Positions 1-7,040 of a DNA stretch of 7,040 bases are shown piece after piece. A program made the translations under genes and the position numbers. Position 1 is the stretch's first letter, and each line of letters begins with the position of its first letter. The notes below the pieces were generated by a model. That model saw nothing but the letters and a program-made list of their open reading frames with translations, made no database searches and had not been told where the DNA came from. Source of the stretch: an uncultured Gammaproteobacteria bacterium (lineage in GTDB: Bacteria > Pseudomonadota > Gammaproteobacteria > CAIUAS01); NCBI GenBank assembly GCA_903897205.1, contig CAIUAS010000297.1:1-7040 (forward strand). Reading direction: 5' to 3'.

Positions 1-1317
1 AATAATTGCAACCGGGCTGGCCAGTGCTAATGCGCACGGCGATGCGGCTACTAAAATAGTGATTGCATGTGCTAAAGCAATAGATAAGGATTCTCCTAGC
101 GCTAAAAAAATGATCATATATAAAATGGCAAGTATGAGCGCTGTAGGTACAAAAATTTTACTAAATTTATTAGCAAAACGTTCTGAGGATGCATTTCGAG
201 TGCTGGATTCATGCACCATGCGCGTAAGTCGATTAATAGTAAATTCAGCTGGAAGCTTGCTTACTTTAATATTCAATGTTCCTTCACCGTTGATAGAACC
301 AGCATAAACTAAATCATCGGCTTGTTTATCTGCCGGTATGGCTTCACCCGTAATTGCGGCTTCATTAACACTGGAATGGCCTTGCGCTACTTGACCGTCA
401 ACAGGAATTATTTGTCCGGCTTTTACTAAAATAAGATCGCCAAATTGAATATCTTTAATTGCGATAGTTTTTTTCTTACCATTTTTTAATAAAGTGGCTG
501 TTTGCGGTATAAAACTAGCCAGTGCTTCTATCGCTTGTTGGGAGCGTTGTAAAGCTTTGTGCTCCAGCGCGTGACCTAAGCTAAATAAGAAAAGTAAAAA
601 CGCGCCTTCAAACCAACTCCCAATAGCTGCGGCACCAATAGCCGCAATTAACATTAACAAATCAATATCAAGTTGTTTTTGTACAAGCAATTGCCAGCTG
701 TTGCGCAAAGTAAAAATACCAGCGCAGAGATAAGTGAAAATTATAAAAATAAAACTCAGTGCAGAAAAATTCCAAGCGTTAAGTAACCAACTCAGGATTA
801 AAAATAAACCTGCTAATCCGCTTAAGAAAAGTTGAAAATTATTGGCAAACCAGTTTTTAATTGGTTTTGCCTGTGTGGCTGTAAAACCTAGCTGTTTAAT
901 TTTTTTTATAATTTGCTGTAAATTAATTTGCTTAGCGTCATATTCTAAGCGCAATAATTGACCGGCATAATTAACCTTAGCGGTTAGCACGCCTGGCATG
1001 TGAGAAAGTGCATGTTCCACAATATTAGTGCAATCACTGCAATCCATCCCTGAGATATATAAACGGGTGTGCTGATAAGCTTCCGCTATTTTTGCGCCAG
1101 CATGAGCTACTTTTATTTTGAGTTGCGCTAAGGTTATTTGGTTAGGATCATAATGTATGCAAATACCTTTTATACCATTATGTTCATCAAGGTGAGTTTC
1201 AATTAAGCCTTGTTCGGTTTTGATTAAATCAGTTAGGTGCTTTATGCAAGCATCTTGCGCATCAATGGCATCAGGAAGTAGCCCTGTTAGGGCAATGAAA
1301 TGTTTGGGTGTTTTCAT
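1..1317 (-). CDS. Heavy-metal-translocating P1B-type ATPase, SPC-motif class (N-terminal 439 residues; C-terminus outside window)
   Basis: This is an inner-membrane pump that would export a divalent transition metal at the cost of ATP. Residues 1-80 form an HMA-like fold ending in ICIHYDPNQITLAQL but have no CxxC. Residues 86-150 form a second HMA domain with GMDCSDC at 90-96. Hydrophobic helices follow at about 163-205 and 219-255. The actuator domain comes next, with the dephosphorylation loop TGE at 323-325 (ITGEAIPADK). Another helix pair at about 395-439 carries the ion-binding motif S426-P427-C428 (AASPCALALASP). The catalytic DKTGT and ATP-binding domains must lie past the left edge, so the gene is cut by the window and not broken. 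From family knowledge, SPC in this helix marks the Co/Zn/Fe-type P1B-4 group, whereas Cu and Zn/Cd pumps have CPC. The exact metal is not determinable here. The ATG at 1315-1317 is chosen because the HMA fold starts directly after it. The frame stays open upstream but has no nearby ATG, and no Shine-Dalgarno is obvious. Confidence 0.93.
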   Translation of the reverse strand, partial: MKTPKHFIALTGLLPDAIDAQDACIKHLTDLIKTEQGLIETHLDEHNGIKGICIHYDPNQITLAQLKIKVAHAGAKIAEAYQHTRLYISGMDCSDCTNIVEHALSHMPGVLTAKVNYAGQLLRLEYDAKQINLQQIIKKIKQLGFTATQAKPIKNWFANNFQLFLSGLAGLFLILSWLLNAWNFSALSFIFIIFTYLCAGIFTLRNSWQLLVQKQLDIDLLMLIAAIGAAAIGSWFEGAFLLFLFSLGHALEHKALQRSQQAIEALASFIPQTATLLKNGKKKTIAIKDIQFGDLILVKAGQIIPVDGQVAQGHSSVNEAAITGEAIPADKQADDLVYAGSINGEGTLNIKVSKLPAEFTINRLTRMVHESSTRNASSERFANKFSKIFVPTALILAILYMIIFLALGESLSIALAHAITILVAASPCALALASPVAII

Positions 1318-1346
1318 GTTATTACATAAATTTATTAGTGTGTTAA

Positions 1347-1374
1347 GTTTATAATAAACACTTTTAATAAAGTG
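1347..1374 (-). promoter_or_regulatory. Inverted repeats and possible promoter just upstream of the ATPase
   Basis: Two overlapping inverted repeats lie 30-57 bases upstream of the ATPase start. One is GTTTA-TAA-TAAAC (1347-1359). The other is CACTTT-TAAT-AAAGTG (1359-1374), a 6-base-pair stem with a 4-base loop. On the minus strand the inner repeat contains TATAAA (1353-1348), a plausible -10. The hexamer 17 bases before it, TCCACT, is only a half match to the -35 consensus. Dyad symmetry at a metal-exporter promoter would suit a dimeric metal-sensing repressor such as ArsR/SmtB, but this is inference; no such regulator is in the window and the repeat does not match an operator consensus I know. 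Confidence 0.3.
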
Positions 1375-1380
1375 GATAGT

Positions 1381-1435
1381 GCAAATTTGCGATGATTTTG
1401 CCAACCGTTTAAGCCCGCTTTCTTCCGAAATTTCG
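1381..1435. repeat. Pair of 10-base perfect palindromes with AAATTT core
   Basis: GCAAATTTGC at 1381-1390 and CGAAATTTCG at 1426-1435 are each exact palindromes sharing an AAATTT centre, with centres 45 bases apart in the divergent spacer. They could be operator half-sites for one regulator acting on both genes. Palindromes of this size do occur by chance in AT-rich DNA, so function is unproven. Confidence 0.3.
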
Positions 1436-1499
1436 ATATTGCTATAAACTATTTTTTATGATACGTTGCCATTAGAACTATAAAAAATTGGGTGTAACT

Positions 1500-1664
1500 A
1501 TGATTTGCACTGTTATATTGGCTAGAAAATTAGCAATCCATAATCCTTTCTTCAAGAATCTTCTTTCCAAGGAATTTTTCTTCCTTCGATTTTTTACATC
1601 GTGTTTAAATTTCAATCAGTTGTATTTTATCAATAAGCAAATCTTTATGTCTTCACAACGCTAG
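1500..1664 (+). CDS. Doubtful small ORF, 54 codons, in the leader of the giant gene
   Basis: An ATG at 1500 opens a frame that ends at TAG 1662-1664, 28 bases before the giant gene's ATG. It begins MICTVILARKLAIHNPF and ends KQIFMSSQR, and is rich in phenylalanine because the DNA here is T-rich. A weak GGGTG lies 5 bases before the start. It has no family resemblance I know and no clear signal peptide or membrane helix. A leader peptide or upstream ORF is possible, but a chance open frame in untranslated DNA is more likely. Confidence 0.12.
   Translation: MICTVILARKLAIHNPFFKNLLSKEFFFLRFFTSCLNFNQLYFINKQIFMSSQR
1551..1595 (+). promoter_or_regulatory. Paired TTC..GAA palindromes and weak hairpin with T-run in the giant gene's leader
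   Basis: TTCAAGAA (1551-1558) and TTCCAAGGAA (1565-1574) are palindromic arms around an AA centre, with centres 15 bases apart in a pyrimidine-rich stretch. The second overlaps a hairpin: AAGGAA (1569-1574), loop TTTTTC, TTCCTT (1581-1586), followed by CGATTTTTT. The layout resembles a weak Rho-independent terminator or attenuator about 100 bases before the giant gene's start, but the stem has only two G-C pairs, so it may not stop transcription. An operator pair is an alternative reading. Confidence 0.25.
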
Positions 1665-1680
1665 CGACTCTATTTTCAAA

Positions 1681-1686
1681 AAGGGA
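1681..1686 (+). promoter_or_regulatory. Ribosome binding site of the giant gene
   Basis: AAGGGA is placed 6 bases before the ATG at 1693-1695. It is the best Shine-Dalgarno-like match in the spacer for this frame. With the upstream in-frame stop at 1606-1608 and the lack of other standard start codons after it, it supports 1693 as the start. Confidence 0.65.
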
Positions 1687-1692
1687 TCACTT

Positions 1693-4600
1693 ATGAAAAA
1701 AACAATAAAACCGGTATCCATAGACAGCGATTTTTTAAAACAGCAAAAATCAAAGCTACCATTCTGGGCTATTATAGAAAAGAGTAAATTTGAAGAGTTG
1801 GCCAAATTTGATCCTGCTATCGGGGACATCAATAAGGCGGTTGAATTATTCGCTCGTCCAGAAAAATTTCAAAAAACAAAAAAAATAGCTGAGCTAACAG
1901 GGTTAAATAATAAATATGTATTGGAGATGAAAAATATATATCAGGAATGGCAACAGAAACAGAAAAAAAAGAAGGACGTTTCAGGCCAAAATACTGGAGA
2001 GAATGAATTTTCGCAAATGGCCCAGCAGTTAGCCGATCTGAGAGCAACGAAGGAGATTTTGCGCAATTATAATGCCGCCTGGGATATGTATAAGCAAATT
2101 CAAGCGCAAATCAAAAAGGTGAACGAATTAAATGAGCTGAATCCGGATACTAACGGTAATTATGGACAGTTAAATGCGGATTATAATGATTCAATCGCAA
2201 CTGAAGATAGATTTCTTTTGGCGCAGAGTAAGTTTTCCATAGAAGAAAGTAGTGTTTTTTACTTAGCTTTGCTGGTTGTAGCAGAGAGCAATGCAATTGA
2301 TATACGGCAAGCAATTAATGCAGATATGACAACAAAAGATGAGGAATTAACTGAGTCAATTAGCGAAGCTAGAAAGCAGAGAAACAAGTTAATTGAACTT
2401 GCTGGAAAGATGCGCTTAAGAATAAAGCCTGCCATAGAAACCAGCAATAGCTTTCCCTATTTAGTAGAATTAAGGTGCCAAAATGACAATGCTGCGGGGA
2501 CAAATGATTTTGTAGATATTAGTAAGCCTATTGCTCAACTAGTAACCGAACCTAACAAACTCATCTATGCAGGGCAACTCTCCGCTATAAAAGAAGTAAG
2601 AGAGAATTTGTCTGCCTTGCAGTTTGAGACTGAATCATGCAGTTATAACCAGCCAGAGGAAAAATTAAAATCTCGCAGAGACTTGCCATTATTTCCTGAA
2701 GACCAGGTTGATTTGATACCTTATGCCAAAAGATGGTATAGCGAAAAAGTGGCTGAGAATTTGGAGCTTCAAAATAAATTATCTCCTATAAATTTTACTC
2801 TTCACTCTGAAATAACTTCTTCTGCTGACGAATTAAAAAAGATAGTGCGCAATGAAAGAGAACAACTAAAGAAAAGGCAATCAAGTTTGGGCGGTGTTGT
2901 CCGAAATTTTTTATCTGATTTTAACTTATCTGATTTTAAAAAAGAGGGCGAGGTTCGCGAAAAGCAGCTTGCATTTTTAGAACACCTTGCTGAGCAGGGC
3001 AAGCAGTTACCAAATCATTCAGCGAAACAAAAAGTCGCTGAAACTGAGCAATCAATACATAAAGAACCATCAATCAAGCAAGATACGAGCTTAGTGAAAT
3101 TGCCTAAGTTTTTAAGCGATATCGAGAAAAATCGACTAATCAAGCATGATTATAATAGTTTTATGTCTGTTGATAATGTAGCGCTAGCTGAATTAGCAAT
3201 TGAAGCAGAGGCAACACAAGAATATGCTGATATTGCGCTTAAATACATAAAGGCAGTAGAACCTTCAAATTTTATAAGTCGTTGGTGGCATAAAGAATTT
3301 CATCAAGTCTGTGCACAAAGACGCGCTGAATTAGGGAAATTTCAAGCTGAGCTAACACAAACTAACGCTGCTATAGCAGAAGAAATGTATGTACGGATTA
3401 ATAAATATGTTGGCAATGAAGGCTCGCTTCCAAAAGACCTTCTCAATCGTTACAGAGCATTTATTAATACACATGCCGATAGTAAAATTAAGGAAAAATT
3501 AGCTGCCAGAACTGATTACAAAAAACACTTGCTCAGGGTGTTAGTAAATAATGCAAATGCGCTGGAAGCTGCTAAAAAATATGCAGAGCTACTGAGGCAA
3601 GACTTGACTAATGAAAAAGATCAAAGAGCGCTGGATTTTTTAATCGCTATTTGTGATAAAACTCCCGGAAATGAATTATATAAAAATATTCCTGCGCTTT
3701 ATGACGAAGGAGTTACCTATTTAGTAAACTTAGTGAAATCGTGTCAAGACATTAAAATAGATGCCAAGCATAATGCAGCGACCTTTATCAAGGATAAGAT
3801 ACAAAGTTATGCTGAAACCAGTATCAAGGACGCTTTTTCTCCTATAAAAGAAGGAGCAAGTGATATTTCAGAAAATGAAATTGAACGTTTGCATATGTGC
3901 TTTGAATTATTGAATAAAGTTAATGGTGTTGTGATCCAACAACACAAAATCTATCAGGATAATAATCGCGCGGCGACAAATGCATTAACCGAATTAACTA
4001 CTAGCCTACGAGCGGTCAGCAACCTCCTCATATCAACACCTAATGTGCCAATTGCTTTTAGTCTAGATGAGAATAAGAAACGCTTAAAATTAATTAAAGT
4101 GTTTGGAAAGGTTGATCCTTCTCTTTTAAGGATACTCAAGAAAAAAGTCGATAAGTATATCGTTACGCCATATTCTGGCAATAGAGATGATTTATATGAA
4201 CTGATAAACATAGTAGCGTCACCTGAGCAAATAAAAGAATTTGCTCGCAAGAGACTTAGCTATCTATTAATAACTGCGCCGGTAGATCCAAAGGTTCTAG
4301 GTTCGGGTTCTTTTCAAAAGAGCGGCAATTTTGCCTTATCAGCAAAAGACACTCAATTTTTTAGAGAAAATAGAGATTCGCTAAGAGGCGTATTTACCGA
4401 GGTAGCTAAAGAAGTTGTTAATGACCCGCAAGCTTGCAAGGGTGGGTATTGGTCAATCGCTTTAAGTAACTTTTTGCTTGATTCGGTAGAGCCAGTAATC
4501 ACTGAACAGTATCGCTTAAACTATTCATTACAGCTTATTAGTTATTTAACTACTGAAAATAATAAGCCTCAGGTTGATTTTGAGTCGCTAAATAAAGTAG

Positions 4601-7040
4601 ATGGCATTATAAAAAACTTTTTAAGTTATCTAACCTTAAAGGGATTAAATTATCCAACATTTAAATTTATTAGTGATGTAACGCTCATTAAGAAATTTAA
4701 TGGCAAATTAACCGGATTTTTTGAAAGGGAATTTAGAACATTTTCACCTGAAATTCATAATTCATTATGTTATTTAATTGATAGTGTTGCTGGGCCTGAT
4801 CTAGCTGAAAGCTATTCACTTATTTATTTAAACAGCGTGCTTGAAGCTGCAGAAAAAAATTCTTACAAAGAATTTTGTACAGCAAGTGGCGGCGACTTTA
4901 AGAGATATTATGTTAAAAAAATTGGTGCTAGTAATCCGACTGCATTTGCACGTGATCCCGCTAATCAGAAAAAGCTTACAGAACTTTTTGCAGAATATAC
5001 TGACCAGAAAAAATCTTGGACCGAAACCAGTGAAGATTTAATCTATACCTTTGGTTCCGCAACAGACCGCAAGGCTGTTGTGCTGCAAAAAATAAATGAG
5101 CTTCTAATGCTAAGCAAGACTGATGCAGAGAAAAGTTATAAGCAGACAGTTAGCTACTATAAATCTTTTGCTGAGCAAGGTAGGGCGAGTAAGCTTACAC
5201 CAGCGTCACGCAAAGACATAGGAGATCATTTATCAACTTATTTGCGCGAGAACGGATATAATCCTACTTTGGAATACCTTGCCTGTTATTTTGGCAATAC
5301 AGAGGCGCTTAATAAGTGCCGCTTAAAATGGCTGGAGGATTTATTAACTAAAACTGATAAGAATATTCTTGAGTCTTCAGAGGATAAATTGGGTGTGGTT
5401 CATGACTATGAACATTACAAAAGCTATGATTTTACGGTCATTCCTGAGTGCACTAAAAGCATTCAAAGACTAGAAGAGGTGTCTCATGGCGGAAGAGAAT
5501 TAGTTACATCGCTTATACCTACCGTAGGTTTTTTGACGGAGCGTAATGTTTTTGATTCATTTAAATGCGATGCGAATATAAAGCAGTATTTTGGTGCAGC
5601 TAATTATTTAGCAGTGAAGTCATTATTTGAAAAATATATGTTAAATGGGGTTGATAATGCCTATCATGAATCAAAAGATGTGCTATGTCAGATCGTTAAA
5701 GAAAACAATCCGCTTTGTGTACAGTTTGATAAAAAAGCACTAGATAAACACAATGAGCATATACGTGATAGAAGTAATAAAGCATCAAAAGCTAATTTAG
5801 AGAAATCATGGAAGTTCCATGCAGAAAATAAGAGTTATAAGTCGCTTTATGATGACTATATTTATTACCTGGGTATCTATGAAACCAATCGTAAGAAGGT
5901 TCAATATGATATGGCTAGTATCCGTAGTGACAATACTCAAACTATGGAGTGCAATAATACGGTTAATTTATCGCTCAATGAAACGCAGCGTAGCAATGCT
6001 AAAGAAGCTTATCTTTTTATCGAAACGCTGATTTTAAATAAGGCAAAGGAAAACAAAACCGCTATTGAATATCTCAATGAGATAATTAAAAACTTTGACT
6101 CTAAAAGTAATGACTATAGTGAATTTGTTAAGCAGTGTAATGCTGAGCTTGTCAATCAGCTTGGTCTCATACGCGCTAATGGCCAGAACGTCTCGGAATG
6201 GGCCGCATTACTCAAACAAGATTTATTGAATATAATTAACAAGAAATCCTTTCACTTAATGGCATTATGCACACCGCAAGGTAATATATTAGAAAGTGAA
6301 TGGTTGCCGTTTTATTATTTAACTGAAGTTGAGAAAAATGATTTGCTTGGGCTTGTTAAGAGCGCTTTGGATAGGACGATAGAATCGGACTACCCAAAGA
6401 CAAGAAAAGTACTTCTATCTTTAAAAGCACTTATCGAAACTAATAAGAAAGAAGTTATAGTTGATGAGGTGAAAAATTACGATTTTATTTATCAGGCTAA
6501 TGCAAAGTTAAACACGTTAATAGACGCTGAAGATACGCAACTGATGCTAATAGATGACTATGAAACGCCCATTAGCGAAGAGAATTTGCAAGCATATAAT
6601 AATAAATTTGATGCGATTGAGTGTATATTGGAAGAATCGATAATAGCGCATGCTGATGCCGATTATCTCTACCGGGCATGTTCAAAATTAATGATGATAT
6701 TGAACTTTCATAAGAACAAAGTTGAGCAATCTTTAGAGGAATTCTTGTATCTATTCCCAAAAAATTCCGAAAATCCACTACCGTTATGTGTAAAACATGT
6801 GGCTTTCTTGGAGAAAATCTTAGCTAAGGCTAAGGGCCTCTCTGCAATGTTGCCAGTAGATAATAATTCGAAAGCTTTAGGGATATTACGGTCTTTGCAA
6901 GAACGCAGCGCTAATATGCAAGGTATTAATTTAATACTAGGTATATTGAATCGACCTCGCGAAAGTAATGCGGCTTCCTATTTAGAGATAATAACCCCTA
7001 ATATTTTACAGGACTCGGAATTTATCAATAAAATAAAAAA
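1693..7040 (+). CDS. Giant helical protein of unknown function (first 1782 residues; C-terminus outside window)
   Basis: I do not recognise this protein. The frame is open without a stop for 1782 codons to the window edge. It starts MKKTIKPVSIDSDF, with no signal peptide, and has no convincing membrane helix; the most hydrophobic stretch is a short FYLALLVVAES near residue 190. Composition is rich in Lys, Glu, Asn, Leu and Ser. Residues about 60-85 (IAELTGLNNKYVLEM) look loosely helix-turn-helix-like and are followed by a basic cluster KQKKKK at 89-94. Residues 109-149 look like coiled coil. Isolated helical hairpins resemble TPR units (EYADIALKYIKAVEPSN, 510-526; about 622-660), and one segment near 1188-1208 resembles an ankyrin unit (NPTLEYLACYFGNTEAL). 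None is enough to assign a family. Length and helical content suit a scaffold or a secreted effector of an intracellular bacterium, but this is inference. Base composition resembles the neighbouring ATPase, so nothing marks it as recently acquired. The gene is an apparently intact frame cut only by the window. Confidence 0.9.
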   Translation, partial: MKKTIKPVSIDSDFLKQQKSKLPFWAIIEKSKFEELAKFDPAIGDINKAVELFARPEKFQKTKKIAELTGLNNKYVLEMKNIYQEWQQKQKKKKDVSGQNTGENEFSQMAQQLADLRATKEILRNYNAAWDMYKQIQAQIKKVNELNELNPDTNGNYGQLNADYNDSIATEDRFLLAQSKFSIEESSVFYLALLVVAESNAIDIRQAINADMTTKDEELTESISEARKQRNKLIELAGKMRLRIKPAIETSNSFPYLVELRCQNDNAAGTNDFVDISKPIAQLVTEPNKLIYAGQLSAIKEVRENLSALQFETESCSYNQPEEKLKSRRDLPLFPEDQVDLIPYAKRWYSEKVAENLELQNKLSPINFTLHSEITSSADELKKIVRNEREQLKKRQSSLGGVVRNFLSDFNLSDFKKEGEVREKQLAFLEHLAEQGKQLPNHSAKQKVAETEQSIHKEPSIKQDTSLVKLPKFLSDIEKNRLIKHDYNSFMSVDNVALAELAIEAEATQEYADIALKYIKAVEPSNFISRWWHKEFHQVCAQRRAELGKFQAELTQTNAAIAEEMYVRINKYVGNEGSLPKDLLNRYRAFINTHADSKIKEKLAARTDYKKHLLRVLVNNANALEAAKKYAELLRQDLTNEKDQRALDFLIAICDKTPGNELYKNIPALYDEGVTYLVNLVKSCQDIKIDAKHNAATFIKDKIQSYAETSIKDAFSPIKEGASDISENEIERLHMCFELLNKVNGVVIQQHKIYQDNNRAATNALTELTTSLRAVSNLLISTPNVPIAFSLDENKKRLKLIKVFGKVDPSLLRILKKKVDKYIVTPYSGNRDDLYELINIVASPEQIKEFARKRLSYLLITAPVDPKVLGSGSFQKSGNFALSAKDTQFFRENRDSLRGVFTEVAKEVVNDPQACKGGYWSIALSNFLLDSVEPVITEQYRLNYSLQLISYLTTENNKPQVDFESLNKVDGIIKNFLSYLTLKGLNYPTFKFISDVTLIKKFNGKLTGFFEREFRTFSPEIHNSLCYLIDSVAGPDLAESYSLIYLNSVLEAAEKNSYKEFCTASGGDFKRYYVKKIGASNPTAFARDPANQKKLTELFAEYTDQKKSWTETSEDLIYTFGSATDRKAVVLQKINELLMLSKTDAEKSYKQTVSYYKSFAEQGRASKLTPASRKDIGDHLSTYLRENGYNPTLEYLACYFGNTEALNKCRLKWLEDLLTKTDKNILESSEDKLGVVHDYEHYKSYDFTVIPECTKSIQRLEEVSHGGRELVTSLIPTVGFLTERNVFDSFKCDANIKQYFGAANYLAVKSLFEKYMLNGVDNAYHESKDVLCQIVKENNPLCVQFDKKALDKHNEHIRDRSNKASKANLEKSWKFHAENKSYKSLYDDYIYYLGIYETNRKKVQYDMASIRSDNTQTMECNNTVNLSLNETQRSNAKEAYLFIETLILNKAKENKTAIEYLNEIIKNFDSKSNDYSEFVKQCNAELVNQLGLIRANGQNVSEWAALLKQDLLNIINKKSFHLMALCTPQGNILESEWLPFYYLTEVEKNDLLGLVKSALDRTIESDYPKTRKVLLSLKALIETNKKEVIVDEVKNYDFIYQANAKLNTLIDAEDTQLMLIDDYETPISEENLQAYNNKFDAIECILEESIIAHADADYLYRACSKLMMILNFHKNKVEQSLEEFLYLFPKNSENPLPLCVKHVAFLEKILAKAKGLSAMLPVDNNSKALGILRSLQERSANMQGINLILGILNRPRESNAASYLEIITPNILQDSEFINKIK
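2911..2940 (+). repeat. Tandem 15-base duplication inside the giant gene
   Basis: Two adjacent 15-base units (TTATCTGATTTTAAC and TTATCTGATTTTAAA) differ at one base and encode LSDFN-LSDFK at residues 407-416. The unit is five codons, so copy-number change would keep the reading frame. It sits in a charged, lysine-rich stretch, probably a linker between helical parts. Confidence 0.75.

Larger units (their letters stand above)
1318..1692. other. Divergent intergenic region between the ATPase and the giant gene
   Basis: These 375 AT-rich bases separate two genes transcribed away from each other, so both promoters should lie here. I see several short inverted repeats, two 10-base palindromes, a pyrimidine-rich block at about 1541-1595 and a Shine-Dalgarno next to the right-hand gene, most listed separately. 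Possible -10 hexamers for the rightward gene are TATAAA at 1443-1448 and TATGAT at 1499-1504, but neither has a good -35 at 16-18 bases. There is no tRNA-like or recognisable riboswitch fold. The giant gene's frame has a stop at 1606-1608 and no ATG, GTG or TTG between it and 1693, which fixes that gene's start. Confidence 0.7.

Noticed and set aside
59..307. 82-codon plus-strand ORF
   Set aside because: Lies wholly inside the ATPase gene on the opposite strand, whose conserved TGE and SPC motifs flank it; no family resemblance of its own.
1717..1860. F-box-like LP..I pattern near the giant protein's N-terminus (KLPFWAIIEKSKFEEL)
   Set aside because: Only the LP and a later Ile fit; the following helices and the Trp position of an F-box are not present.
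2251..2301. Possible membrane helix FYLALLVVAES in the giant protein
   Set aside because: The hydrophobic run is about 10 residues and is flanked closely by charged residues, too short to span a membrane.
3954..4250. 98-codon minus-strand ORF
   Set aside because: Antisense to the continuous frame of the giant gene, with no recognisable motif or start signal. The same applies to the shorter antisense ORFs at 1829-2047, 2259-2447, 2802-3002 and 6572-6778.
4841..5041. 66-codon plus-strand ORF rich in Lys and Leu
   Set aside because: Out-of-frame shadow within the giant gene; same conclusion for 5819-6031.
5122..5860. Possible internal repeat: EKSYKQTVSYYKSF (from about residue 1146) and EKSWKFHAENKSYKSLY (from about residue 1370)
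   Set aside because: Only a few Lys, Ser and Tyr positions agree and the spacing differs; composition alone could explain it.

Overview
The window holds two protein-coding genes, both cut by the window edges, pointing away from each other across a 375-base AT-rich spacer. There are no tRNA or rRNA genes, CRISPR arrays or recognisable insertion sequences. The DNA is AT-rich, with A/T-ending codons and many poly-A/T runs. Together with a very long cytosolic-looking protein, this suggests a host-associated or intracellular gammaproteobacterium, perhaps Legionella/Coxiella/Rickettsiella-like. That taxonomic guess is inference only; nothing in the window is diagnostic.

Left part (1-1317, minus strand): the N-terminal 439 residues of a P1B-type heavy-metal-transporting ATPase. 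Two N-terminal HMA-like domains (the first without CxxC, the second with GMDCSDC) are followed by membrane helices, the actuator domain with its TGE loop, and the ion-binding helix with an SPC motif. The phosphorylation (DKTGT) and nucleotide-binding domains lie beyond the left edge. The SPC motif argues for a Co/Zn/Fe-type (P1B-4-like) exporter rather than a classical CPC copper pump.

Middle (1318-1692): the shared upstream region. It carries several short inverted repeats, two 10-base perfect palindromes with an AAATTT core, a pyrimidine-rich stretch with nested palindromes and a weak hairpin, a doubtful 54-codon ORF, and a Shine-Dalgarno-like AAGGGA before the right-hand gene. No promoter can be assigned confidently.

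Right part (1693-7040, plus strand): one unbroken reading frame of 1782 codons that runs off the right edge. The product is a giant lysine-, glutamate- and asparagine-rich, mainly helical protein with no signal peptide, no clear membrane helix and no domain I recognise. Isolated segments resemble TPR and ankyrin helical hairpins, so an alpha-solenoid or coiled-coil scaffold is likely. A secreted effector is one possibility, but the C-terminus, where a type IV secretion signal would sit, is outside the window. Nothing visible links the two genes functionally beyond the shared upstream region.
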